From assembly GCA_003220315.1 (NCBI GenBank), contig QHSA01000103.1, positions 1 to 40,101 of the forward strand: DNA of 40,101 nucleotides, in the 5' to 3' direction. The position numbers were made by a program, and so were the translations under genes. The notes below the pieces were generated by a model. The model searched no databases. It saw only the letters and a program-made list of their open reading frames with translations, and was not told the DNA's origin. The DNA is from Candidatus Rokuibacteriota bacterium. GTDB taxonomy: Bacteria > Methylomirabilota > Methylomirabilia > Rokubacteriales > CSP1-6. Shown one piece after another: positions 15,337-22,844 of this stretch (position 1 is its first letter; every line of letters starts with the position of its first letter).

Positions 15337-17010
15337 TCAGAAGGCGTCGGGCGCTCGGGCGATCACGTCGAGCTCGGCACGCGAATACGAGCCGAGGCTC
15401 CGGAAGTTCAACTCCGTGTAGTTCTTGACCCAGCGCAGGCCGACCTTCATCGCCTGGCGGTAGCGTGTCTCGACCTCGGCGTGCTGCGGCCGCCGCGACA
15501 GGATGTCCCCCAGCTCCTCCTGGAGGAGCTTCTTCACGAGGGCGAAGTCGTGGGCGACGCCCGCCTGCCCGTCCCGCGCGTGGTGGCGGATGCGCTGGGC
15601 GATCTGCGCGACCGACATGCGGCCGGTGGCGAGATCCTCCATCAGCGCCGGGTGGACGCCGGGCTTGCCCTCGAGGCTGTCGATTCCCTTGGCGCCGCGG
15701 CCGTTGAGCCAGCCCTCGACGTACTCGACGAGCATCCGCGCGTTGCGCCGCGTCCCCTCGAGGGTGACGGCGCCCGCCGGCACCCCGATCTTCACCGGAT
15801 AGGTCTCGGGCTTCGCCATCCCGGGGGTCGGCGTCCAGCCCGAGCCGACGAGCTTCTTGAACGGGTCCGCCGCCGTCTTCATGTGAAAGATGTGGGCCAC
15901 CCAGCCGCGGACGAAGCCCTGCGCGGCCTCCCACTCCTTGTCTGTGGCGATCGCCTCGCCGGCGACGCGGTTCACGACCGGGTCGTTCGAGGGGAGCGCG
16001 GTGGCCATGCCGCCGATCGGAACGGCGCCGCGCTTGAGACAGATCGCGACGAGGCGTCGGAAGATGTTCGCGAGGAAGGCCGTCGTCTTGATGTCCACGC
16101 CGAAGCGGTCGGGCCACACCTGTGTGGGGTCGGCCATGACGAACTCGAAGATCGAGGCCTTGAGGTCCCAGCGCGCGGCGTTGAGCCCGGCGGCGTAGGG
16201 GCCGAGCTCCCACAGCATCTCCTCCATCTCGTACACGCACGGAAGCGATTCCACGAGCACGACCGCGCGGATCGTCGCGTTCCGGAGGCCGGGGAGGTGC
16301 TCGCGCGAGCGGTCGAAGAGGTCCCGGTACCAGCGCGCCTCGGGCGCGTGCTCGAGCTTCGGGAGGTAGAAGTAGATGCCCTGTCCGCGGTCGGCCTGCG
16401 CCCGTCCCGCGAAGAAGAGCGTGAGCGCGGTGCCGAGGATCGCGGCGTTCACCGGCTGGCCGTCGACCGTGACGTCGGGCTCGTCGAGGTGGAGCCCGCG
16501 CTCGCGGTGCATGAAGAACGGGAGCTCGCCCGGCGCGATCCGGTAGCTCCGGCCGCGTTCTCGGTCCTCGAAGGCGAGCTCGCGGTTGACCGCGGCGAGG
16601 CGGTTCTCGGTCGCCCGCACCGTGTCGATGAGCCGGTGGCCGCCTGAGTCTTCGTCGTCGTCCAGGTCGCCCTCGGCGCGCTCGCCCTCGGGCCCCGGGT
16701 TCAGCGCGTTGATGAACATCGAGGTGATCGAGCACGGGCCCGAGATCTCGATCCCGGGCTTCCTGAGCTCGTCGGGAACGGGTGGCACGCGCCAGTCCCC
16801 CGTGGTCGCCGCGCTCGGCGGCGGGTGGCCGGGCATGACGTGGTCGCGGAGCGCGCGCCGCAGCCCCTCGTCGCGTCGGGCGCGGAGCTCGAGGGCGCGC
16901 GCGCCGAGGGCGTCGTGCAAGCGGGCCAGGTACTCGCAGAACGTCGGCGTGAATAGCCGCGCGGCGCCTTCGGCCGGGGCGAACCTCACACGCGTCGCGT
17001 CGGCCGCCAT
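15337..17010 (-). CDS. Malate synthase (AceB-type) homologue, divergent
   Basis: A 557-residue TIM-barrel protein. Clear family matches: FTPTFCEYLARLHDALGARALEL, KPGIEISGPCSITSMFINALNPG, HRERGLHLDEPDVTVDGQPV, GIYFYLPKLEHAPEARWYRDLF, AVVLVESLPCVYEMEEMLWELG, GLNAARWDLKASIFEFV and PIGGMATALPSNDP. The family segment usually reading GHDGTWVAHP is here GFVRGWVAHI, and the DFEDS region is replaced by an acidic insertion (EGDLDDDEDSGG). No isocitrate lyase gene is near. It may condense acetyl-CoA with glyoxylate, or be a related acyl-CoA lyase. ATG 17010 has GGAAGG upstream. Confidence 0.8.
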   Translation of the reverse strand: MAADATRVRFAPAEGAARLFTPTFCEYLARLHDALGARALELRARRDEGLRRALRDHVMPGHPPPSAATTGDWRVPPVPDELRKPGIEISGPCSITSMFINALNPGPEGERAEGDLDDDEDSGGHRLIDTVRATENRLAAVNRELAFEDRERGRSYRIAPGELPFFMHRERGLHLDEPDVTVDGQPVNAAILGTALTLFFAGRAQADRGQGIYFYLPKLEHAPEARWYRDLFDRSREHLPGLRNATIRAVVLVESLPCVYEMEEMLWELGPYAAGLNAARWDLKASIFEFVMADPTQVWPDRFGVDIKTTAFLANIFRRLVAICLKRGAVPIGGMATALPSNDPVVNRVAGEAIATDKEWEAAQGFVRGWVAHIFHMKTAADPFKKLVGSGWTPTPGMAKPETYPVKIGVPAGAVTLEGTRRNARMLVEYVEGWLNGRGAKGIDSLEGKPGVHPALMEDLATGRMSVAQIAQRIRHHARDGQAGVAHDFALVKKLLQEELGDILSRRPQHAEVETRYRQAMKVGLRWVKNYTELNFRSLGSYSRAELDVIARAPDAF

Positions 17011-17120
17011 GACCTTCCGTGGGCGCTCGTGTCCAAAGCGGTTTCTTTTCGCATGGCGGCAGAGAGGCTGTCAATGGCAGAATGGGCCGCGGTCGATTCC
17101 GCGCATCCGGGAGAGCCACG

Positions 17121-17432
17121 ATGGCCACGGTCTTGTTCGTCGTGAAGGCGACCATTCGCAAGGATCGAGAGGACGCGTTCAACCGCTGGTACAACGAGGA
17201 GCACGTTCCGCAAGTTTTACAATTCAAGGGTCTCGTGAGCGCGCGGCGCTACAAGGCGCTCGAGGGTGAGGATCGGTACCAGTACATGGCGGTGTACGAG
17301 CTGCAGGACGAGGCGACCTACCGACGCTTCATCGTCTCGGAGCACATGAAGGCGCTCCGGGCCGACTACGACGCCAAGTTTGGCGCGGCGAGCGAGCGCG
17401 CCCGGTTCGCCTATACGCAGGTCTGGCCATAA
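17121..17432 (+). CDS. Small dimeric alpha-beta barrel protein (EthD/DUF4286-like)
   Basis: A 103-residue protein, MATVLFVVKATI at the start, then RWYNEEHVPQVLQFKGLVSARRYKAL and YQYMAVYELQDEATYRRFI. The W-x-x-E-E-H-x-P-x-x-L pattern and an alternating ferredoxin-like strand/helix order point to an EthD, Dabb or DUF4286 type dimeric barrel. The start at ATG 17121 is chosen from GGGAGAG upstream; the frame is open further (to 17019) but that part has no family match. Function is unknown; such proteins often bind small hydrophobic compounds. Confidence 0.75.
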   Translation: MATVLFVVKATIRKDREDAFNRWYNEEHVPQVLQFKGLVSARRYKALEGEDRYQYMAVYELQDEATYRRFIVSEHMKALRADYDAKFGAASERARFAYTQVWP

Positions 17433-17452
17433 CCGGGCGCCGCTTCCGTGGG

Positions 17453-17839
17453 ATGGGCCGCGGGCGCAAGGTCCGGCGCACCCTCGCACGCGGCGGCGCC
17501 GGCGCCGCGCAGCGCTTGAACGAGACCCTCGGCGCGTGGGAGGGCGTACGCATCACACCGATGTTCGGGCGGTGGGGCTACTTCCTCGGCGAGACGCTCT
17601 TCGCGTGCTTCCCGCTCCGGGAGAAGGAGCGCGACTTGTGGCTCCGCCTCTCGCCGACCGACCAGGCGCGGGCGCTCGGCGACGCGCGCATCCGCCCCCA
17701 CCGGCGCTTCGCGCGGCGGGGCTGGGTCGAATTCGACATCGAAGGACCGGACGACGTCGGGCGCGCGCTCCACTGGCTCCGGTGTGCGCACGCGACGGCG
17801 ACACGAGGCGTGAATGCCCGCGCGGAGGGAGGGGCGTGA
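17453..17839 (+). CDS. TfoX N-terminal-domain / YjbR-like protein
   Basis: A 128-residue protein with the TfoX N-terminal pattern: ITPMFGRWGYFLGETLFACFPLREKERDLWLRLSPTD, where PMFG..G and the F-A-C are typical, followed by RRGWVEFDIEGPDDV. The N-terminus is basic (GRGRKVRRTLARGG). Family members can be DNA-related or of unknown function; this one lacks the C-terminal TfoX domain. It starts at ATG 17453 with a weak ribosome site and its stop overlaps the next start (TGATG). Confidence 0.7.
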   Translation: MGRGRKVRRTLARGGAGAAQRLNETLGAWEGVRITPMFGRWGYFLGETLFACFPLREKERDLWLRLSPTDQARALGDARIRPHRRFARRGWVEFDIEGPDDVGRALHWLRCAHATATRGVNARAEGGA

Positions 17840-18141
17840 TGGCGAACGTGCTGACCGTCGTTGCGAAGCTTTCGGCGAAGCCGGGGAAGGGGGACGAGCT
17901 GGCGACGATCCTGCGCGAGCAGGTGGCGGCGGTGGTCAAGGCGGAGCCCGACTGCCTCGTCTACCGGCTGCACAGGTCGAAGGAGAACCCGGACCTCTTC
18001 CTCTTCTACGAGCAGTACCGTTCGGACGCCGCCTTCGATGCGCATCGAAAGGCGCCCCACCTCGCCGCCTTCCGCGAGCGCCGTGACCCGCTCGTCGCCG
18101 GCCCGGCGGCGGTGGAGTTCTACCTCGCGGCCACGGACTGA
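17839..18141 (+). CDS. Antibiotic biosynthesis monooxygenase (ABM) domain protein
   Basis: A 100-residue cofactor-free monooxygenase-fold protein: LTVVAKLSAKPGKGDELATILREQVAAVVKAEPDCLVYRLHRSKENPDLFLFYEQYRSDAAFDAHRKAPHLAAF. This is the standard ABM layout, with the EQY and the H-x-x-x-P-H motif. ATG 17839 has GGAGGGAGGGG upstream; GTG 17836 is an in-frame alternative. Such proteins oxidise small quinol-like compounds or serve as binding proteins; the substrate is not known. Its 3' end overlaps that of the convergent MFS gene by 22 bp. Confidence 0.9.
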   Translation: MANVLTVVAKLSAKPGKGDELATILREQVAAVVKAEPDCLVYRLHRSKENPDLFLFYEQYRSDAAFDAHRKAPHLAAFRERRDPLVAGPAAVEFYLAATD

Positions 18142-19478
18142 CTCGCCGCCGCGGCGGCCTCGCGCGCCCGGGCCTCCTCGCGCGCCCGGGCCTCGATCCG
18201 GTCGATCCGCACGAGCGGCACGAGCAGCCACGCCGCCGCGGTGAACGCCGTCGAGATGAGCACGAGCGGCGTGTAACCGAAATTGTCGTAGAGCCGCGCG
18301 CCGAGGTTCTGCGAGAGCTGGGAGCCGCCGTTGTAGAAGGACATGAGGAGCGCGAAGAACGTCGCCTCGACCCTCTTCGGGCACGACTTGGCGGCGAGGT
18401 CGAGCAGGGCGAGCTGGGTGATCATGCCGACACAGCCGAAGACGGTGTCGATCATCAGGGCGGAGGCGGCGCCCCGGTAGAGGAGATACGCGAGGGTGCC
18501 CGCGACGCCCAGTCCGATCACCGCATTGACGATCCGCTTGAGAGGGAAGCGCCGCGAGATCGGCGCATAGATCGCCGCTCCGATGACCCCGGCGATCGCG
18601 CTGAGCGAGCCGAGGGTGCCGATGAACTGCTGGCTGAACCCGAGCGTATCGGTCTGGTAGTAGAGGAAGGCCGGGCCGAAGGACGGGCTGAAGGTCCAGA
18701 AGAGGATGAAGCACGCCACGAGCCACATGTCCCGGTGCGCGAGCGCCTCGCGGATGGCGCCCAGCGTCTCTCGGAACGCCTCGCGGTCGAAGGTGGTGCG
18801 CGGCTCACGGACGACGAGCAGGCCCATGAGCATGGAGATCATCGGGAAGCAGGCGGCGAGCAGGAAGGCTGCGCGCAGGCTCCGCGTCTCGGCGAGGCGG
18901 CCGCCCACCACGCCGACGAGGACGGACGCGACCGTGATGCACGCCCACTGGACCGACTGGAACGCGCCGGTGAGACCGCGGGGCCGGCCGTTCTCGACCA
19001 TCATCGCGTCCACCAGGACGTCGGTGAACGCGAGGCCGAGCGCCATGAGTGTGAAGAGCCACACGCCCGCGACGAGCGTGAAGCTCACGGTGCCGACGAT
19101 CGGCAGCGTGACGCCGAGTGTCTCGATCGTCCCGTCGGAGATCGGCGAGCCCGAGGCGAGGAGGAGCCCCGCGAGCGCGGCGAGCCCCGAGGTCACTAGG
19201 AAGTAGCTTTTCCGTCGTCGGCCGAAGAGCGGGACGAAGTCCGAGATGAGGCCGTAGAGTGGCTTGACCAGCCACGGCACGGTGCTGATGAGGAAGAAGT
19301 CGGCGACCTGGCCCGCGGAGAGCCCCCGCTCCTTGAGCACGATGGTGATCGTCTGGTTCGGCAGGTACCACATCCCCTGGGCGAAGTAGACGACGCCGAA
19401 CAGGACGGCCAGACGCTGGGTGTCGGGAGTCTTGAAGGGGTTCAGCCGCACGAGCCAGCCGAACATGGCGGTCGCCAT
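18120..19478 (-). CDS. MFS carrier of the folate-biopterin transporter (BT1/FBT) type
   Basis: A 452-residue membrane protein with about twelve segments. VVYFAQGMWYLPNQTITIVLKERGLSAGQVADFFLISTVPWLVKPLYGLISDFVPLFGRRRKSYFL shows the FBT signature (W-x-x-K-P-x-Y-G, D-F-x-P-x-x-G-x-R-R-K-S-Y). ALGLAFTDVLVDAMMVENGR is the second signature. The C-terminus ends in a basic/alanine tail. It may carry pterin- or folate-like compounds, but AmpG-like carriers look similar. The start at ATG 19478 is set by homology (MATAMFGWLVRLNPF). It lies only 18 bp from the divergent molybdopterin oxidoreductase start; a link to pterin supply for that enzyme is an attractive guess, not shown. Confidence 0.82.
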   Translation of the reverse strand: MATAMFGWLVRLNPFKTPDTQRLAVLFGVVYFAQGMWYLPNQTITIVLKERGLSAGQVADFFLISTVPWLVKPLYGLISDFVPLFGRRRKSYFLVTSGLAALAGLLLASGSPISDGTIETLGVTLPIVGTVSFTLVAGVWLFTLMALGLAFTDVLVDAMMVENGRPRGLTGAFQSVQWACITVASVLVGVVGGRLAETRSLRAAFLLAACFPMISMLMGLLVVREPRTTFDREAFRETLGAIREALAHRDMWLVACFILFWTFSPSFGPAFLYYQTDTLGFSQQFIGTLGSLSAIAGVIGAAIYAPISRRFPLKRIVNAVIGLGVAGTLAYLLYRGAASALMIDTVFGCVGMITQLALLDLAAKSCPKRVEATFFALLMSFYNGGSQLSQNLGARLYDNFGYTPLVLISTAFTAAAWLLVPLVRIDRIEARAREEARAREAAAAASQSVAAR

Positions 19479-19484
19479 GATACC

Positions 19485-19490
19485 TTTAAA
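19485..19490. promoter_or_regulatory. Symmetric TTTAAA, candidate shared -10 for two divergent leaderless genes
   Basis: The 18 bases between the divergent starts (minus ATG 19478, plus ATG 19497) split into six bases, TTTAAA, and six bases. TTTAAA is its own reverse complement and is 4 of 6 to the -10 consensus on each strand. The six-base gap on each side would place both transcription starts at or next to the start codons. No ribosome site is present for either gene. Confidence 0.4.
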
Positions 19491-19496
19491 CGCGGC

Positions 19497-21293
19497 ATGC
19501 TGTCCGTCTGTCCTCACGACTGCCCGTCCGCCTGCAGCCTCGTCGTCACCGTCGAGGATGGCCGTCTCACGAGTGTCACGGGCAACCCCGACCATCCCTT
19601 CACGCAGGGGGTGATCTGCGGCAAGGTGCGCGAGTACGCCGAGCGCGTTCATTCGCCGCTGCGCGTCCTCACCCCGCTCCGGCGCGTGGGCGCGAAGGGG
19701 CGGGGCGAGTTCGAGCCGATCTCCTGGGACGAGGCGATCGATGAGATCGCGCGGCGCTGGCGCGGGATCCTCGGCGCCGACGGCGCCGAGGCGATCCTGC
19801 CGTTCTCGTACGCGGGCTCGATGGGCCAGGTCCAGTACTACGCGGGCCACCCCTTCTTCCACGCGCTCGGTGCGAGCCGCCTGGACCGCACGATCTGCGT
19901 CAACACGGCGTACGCGGGCTGGCGCGCCACCCTGGGCGCCGTCACCGGCAACGACTCGGAGCAGATGGTGGGTGCGGACCTGGTCGTCCTCTGGGGCGTG
20001 AACGCGGCCTACTCGACGATCAACGTGATGACGCTCGTCAAGCAGGCGCGTGCCCGCGGCGCCTTCGTCGTCGTCGTCGATCCGTATCGCACGTCGACCG
20101 CCCAGCAGGCGGACCTCCACCTCATGGTCCGCCCGGGCACCGACGCGGCGCTGGCCCTTTCCGTCATGCACGTCCTGATCGCGGAGGGGCACCTCGACCG
20201 CGACTACATCGAGCGGGCGACGCTCGGCATCGAGCGCCTCGCCGAGCACGTGAAGGCGTATTCCCCGGAGGCGGTCGCGCCGATCGTCGGCCTCGACGCC
20301 GCGACGATCGTCAGGTTCGCCCGGCGCTACGGGGCGGGCCCACGGACGTTCATCCGCATCGGCATCGGGATCTCGCGTCACGACAACGGGGGGATGACGT
20401 GCCGTACCCTCGCGTGTCTGCCGGCGCTCACGGGCGCCTACGCCGATCCGCACGGCGGCGCTCTCCTGTCGTCGACCGCGGGGTTCGGCTTCGACTACGC
20501 GGTCCTGGAGCGGCCCGACCTCATGCCCACGCCGCCGCCGCGGATCGTCAACATGATCCACCTGGGGCGCGCGCTGACCGACCTGCGGCAGGCCCCGGCG
20601 ATCCGCTCGCTCTACGTGTACAGCTCGAACCCGGCCGCCGTGTGTCCGAACCAGACGCTCGTCCTCGCGGGGCTCGCGCGGGAGGACCTCTTCACGGTCG
20701 TGCACGAGCAGATCCTCACCGACACCGCCTTCTACGCCGACCTCGTCCTGCCGGCGACGACCTCGCTGGAGCACCTCGACCTCTACCGCTCCTACGGGCA
20801 GTTCACGCTCCAGCTCGCCCCCTCGGGGAAGGTCGAGTTCTACTCGGAGCGGCTCGCGCGCCAAGGGTTGCCCGCCCTGCCGACGTACGTGCCGCTCGAC
20901 GAGGGGCCCGAGAACCGCGAGCTCACTGCGCGCTACCCGCTCCAGTGCCTCGTGCCGCCGAACCGATTCTTCTTGAACTCGTCCTTCAGTCAGTCGGCGC
21001 TCCTCCGGCGCCGGCAAGGAACGCCGACCGTGATGCTGGCGCCGGAAGACGCGGAGCGGCGCGGGATCGTGGACGGCGCCGCGGTCACCGTCGAGAGCCC
21101 GCGCGGCGCGGCGCGGTTCACGGCCCGGGTGACGGACGCGACCCGGCGGGGCGTGGTCGTGATCGAGGGGATCTGGTGGCACCGCTTTCAGCCGGACGGC
21201 CGGGGCGTGAACGTGCTGACGAGTGACCGCGTGACCGATCTGGGCGGCGGCCCGGCGTTCCACTCGAACCTGGTGGAGGTGTCGCGGGCATGA
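19497..21293 (+). CDS. Molybdopterin (bis-MGD) oxidoreductase, cytoplasmic, [4Fe-4S]-containing
   Basis: A 598-residue member of the DMSO-reductase superfamily. The N-terminus CPHDCPSAC (Cys5, 9 and 13) with GVICGK (Cys41, Lys43) makes the [4Fe-4S] site. The middle has NSNPAAVCPNQ and the ATTSLEHLDLYRSYG segment, and residues from about 480 to 598 (FSQSALLRRRQGTPTVMLAPEDAERRGIVDGAAVTV) form the dinucleotide-binding domain. There is no Tat signal, so it is cytoplasmic. It is shorter than most relatives (650-750). The substrate is unknown. Its stop overlaps the hpnJ start (ATGA), so the pair is translationally coupled and may serve hopanoid modification. There is no ribosome site upstream; a leaderless start is likely. 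Confidence 0.85.
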   Translation: MLSVCPHDCPSACSLVVTVEDGRLTSVTGNPDHPFTQGVICGKVREYAERVHSPLRVLTPLRRVGAKGRGEFEPISWDEAIDEIARRWRGILGADGAEAILPFSYAGSMGQVQYYAGHPFFHALGASRLDRTICVNTAYAGWRATLGAVTGNDSEQMVGADLVVLWGVNAAYSTINVMTLVKQARARGAFVVVVDPYRTSTAQQADLHLMVRPGTDAALALSVMHVLIAEGHLDRDYIERATLGIERLAEHVKAYSPEAVAPIVGLDAATIVRFARRYGAGPRTFIRIGIGISRHDNGGMTCRTLACLPALTGAYADPHGGALLSSTAGFGFDYAVLERPDLMPTPPPRIVNMIHLGRALTDLRQAPAIRSLYVYSSNPAAVCPNQTLVLAGLAREDLFTVVHEQILTDTAFYADLVLPATTSLEHLDLYRSYGQFTLQLAPSGKVEFYSERLARQGLPALPTYVPLDEGPENRELTARYPLQCLVPPNRFFLNSSFSQSALLRRRQGTPTVMLAPEDAERRGIVDGAAVTVESPRGAARFTARVTDATRRGVVVIEGIWWHRFQPDGRGVNVLTSDRVTDLGGGPAFHSNLVEVSRA

Positions 21294-22789
21294 GGACGCT
21301 CTTCCTGCACCCGCCGTCGTACGAGGGCTTCGACGGCGGTGCGGGCTCCCGCTACCAGGCTCGGCGGGAGGTGCGCTCATTCTGGTATCCGACGTGGCTC
21401 GCCCAGCCCGCCGCGCTCGTCTCCGGCTCGCGGCTGGTCGACGCGCCGCCCGACGGTCTCACGCTGGCGGACGTGCGCCCGCTCGCCCGCGACTACGAGC
21501 TCGCCGTGCTCCACACGAGCACGCCGTCCTTCGCGCACGACGTGCGGGTGGCCGAAGCGCTCAAGACGGACAACCCGCGTCTCCGCGTCGGCTTCGTCGG
21601 CGCGCACGTGGCGGTCAACCCGGCGGCATCGCTCGCCGCCTCGCCCGCGATCGACTTCGTCACGCGCAGCGAGTTCGACTTCACGCTCAAGGAGGTGGCC
21701 GAGGGGCGCCCGCTCGGCCGCGTCCTCGGCGTGAGCTACCGGGACGGCGGCGGCGCGATCCGACATACCCCGGAACGGCCGAAGCTCGAAGACATGGACG
21801 CGCTCCCGTTCGTCGTCGACGTCTACCGGCGGGACCTGACGATCGAGAACTACGTCATCGGCTACCTCCTCCACCCGTACGTGTCGCTCTACACGGGGCG
21901 CGGCTGCCGGTCGAAGTGCACCTTCTGCCTGTGGCCCCAGACCGTCGGCGGACACCGGTACCGGACGCGCTCGGTCGAGCACGTCGTGCGCGAGGTCGCG
22001 CTCGCCCAGCGCTATTTCCCACAGGCGCGCGAGGTCTTTTTCGATGACGACACCTTCACCGACGACCTGCCCCGCGCCGCGGCGATCGCGCGCGGGCTCG
22101 GTCGGCTCGGCGTCACATGGTCGTGCAACGCCAAGGCGAACGTCCCGTACGAGACGCTCCGTGTCCTGAAAGACCACGGCCTTCGCCTTCTGCTCGTCGG
22201 CTACGAATCCGGCAACCAGCGCATCCTCAACAACGTGAAGAAGGGGGTCCGCCTGGACGTCGCGCGGCAGTTCACCCGGCACGCCAAGGCGCTCGGCATC
22301 CGGATCCACGGCACGTTCGTCCTCGGGCTTCCCGGCGAGACGCACGAGACGATCGCGGAGACGATCCGCTTCGCCTGCGAGCTCGATCCGGACACGATCC
22401 AGGTGTCGATCGCCGCGCCCTACCCTGGCACGGCGATGCACCGACAGGCCCTCGAGCAGGGCTGGCTCGACGGCCGCGAGCTCGTCGACGGGCGGGGCGT
22501 TCAGCGGAGCGCGCTGAGCTACCCGCACCTCGCCCATACCGAGATCTTCGACTCCGTGGAGACGTTCTACCGACGCTTCTATTTCCGACCGCGGAAGCTC
22601 TTCGCGATTGCGGGCGAGATGGCGCGGGACCGGCGGGTGCTCGCGCGGCGGCTCCGGGAGGGTGCCGAGTTCGTCCGCTTCCTGGCCGCGCGGCGGGCCG
22701 GCGAAAATCGGAGGGGGCCTCGACGGCCCCCTCCGAGCCTCCCCCAAGATCAGGTTGCGCGGGCGAAGCCCGCGCGCGACGGGCGGTAA
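21290..22789 (+). CDS. hpnJ: Hopanoid-modifying B12-binding radical SAM protein HpnJ
   Basis: A 499-residue protein closely matching HpnJ throughout: LFLHPPSYEGFDGGAGSRYQARREVRSFWYPTWLAQPAALV, GFVGAHVAVNP, YTGRGCRSKCTFCLWPQTVGGHRYRTRS (radical SAM cysteines at about 206, 210 and 213), DDDTFTDDLPRA and LLVGYESGNQRILNNVKKG. The N-terminal 150 residues are a cobalamin-binding-type domain. In studied species HpnJ acts with HpnI and HpnK to make the cyclitol-ether head group of bacteriohopanetetrol; neither is in the window. The last about 35 residues (from GENRRGPRRPPPS) are not family sequence: they are encoded by a hairpin repeat that runs into the gene end. Confidence 0.93.
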   Translation: MRTLFLHPPSYEGFDGGAGSRYQARREVRSFWYPTWLAQPAALVSGSRLVDAPPDGLTLADVRPLARDYELAVLHTSTPSFAHDVRVAEALKTDNPRLRVGFVGAHVAVNPAASLAASPAIDFVTRSEFDFTLKEVAEGRPLGRVLGVSYRDGGGAIRHTPERPKLEDMDALPFVVDVYRRDLTIENYVIGYLLHPYVSLYTGRGCRSKCTFCLWPQTVGGHRYRTRSVEHVVREVALAQRYFPQAREVFFDDDTFTDDLPRAAAIARGLGRLGVTWSCNAKANVPYETLRVLKDHGLRLLLVGYESGNQRILNNVKKGVRLDVARQFTRHAKALGIRIHGTFVLGLPGETHETIAETIRFACELDPDTIQVSIAAPYPGTAMHRQALEQGWLDGRELVDGRGVQRSALSYPHLAHTEIFDSVETFYRRFYFRPRKLFAIAGEMARDRRVLARRLREGAEFVRFLAARRAGENRRGPRRPPPSLPQDQVARAKPARDGR

Positions 22790-22840
22790 CTCAGAACAAC
22801 ATGCTCGGCGCCATCGTGGGGGAGCGGCGCCGCTTCCCCC
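22710..22840. terminator. Hairpin cluster including double-hairpin repeat, copy 2
   Basis: Three stems in a row. GGAGGGGGCC, loop TCGAC, GGCCCCCTCC at 22710-22734; GCGCGGGC, loop GAA, GCCCGCGC at 22757-22775; and a near-perfect palindrome at 22818-22840 (left half GGGGGAGCGGC, one bulged base). The last two match the copy at 15238-15327. The first two lie inside the hpnJ reading frame. They separate the convergent hpnJ and hpnN genes and probably end transcription from both sides. Confidence 0.6.
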
Positions 22841-22844
22841 GAGC

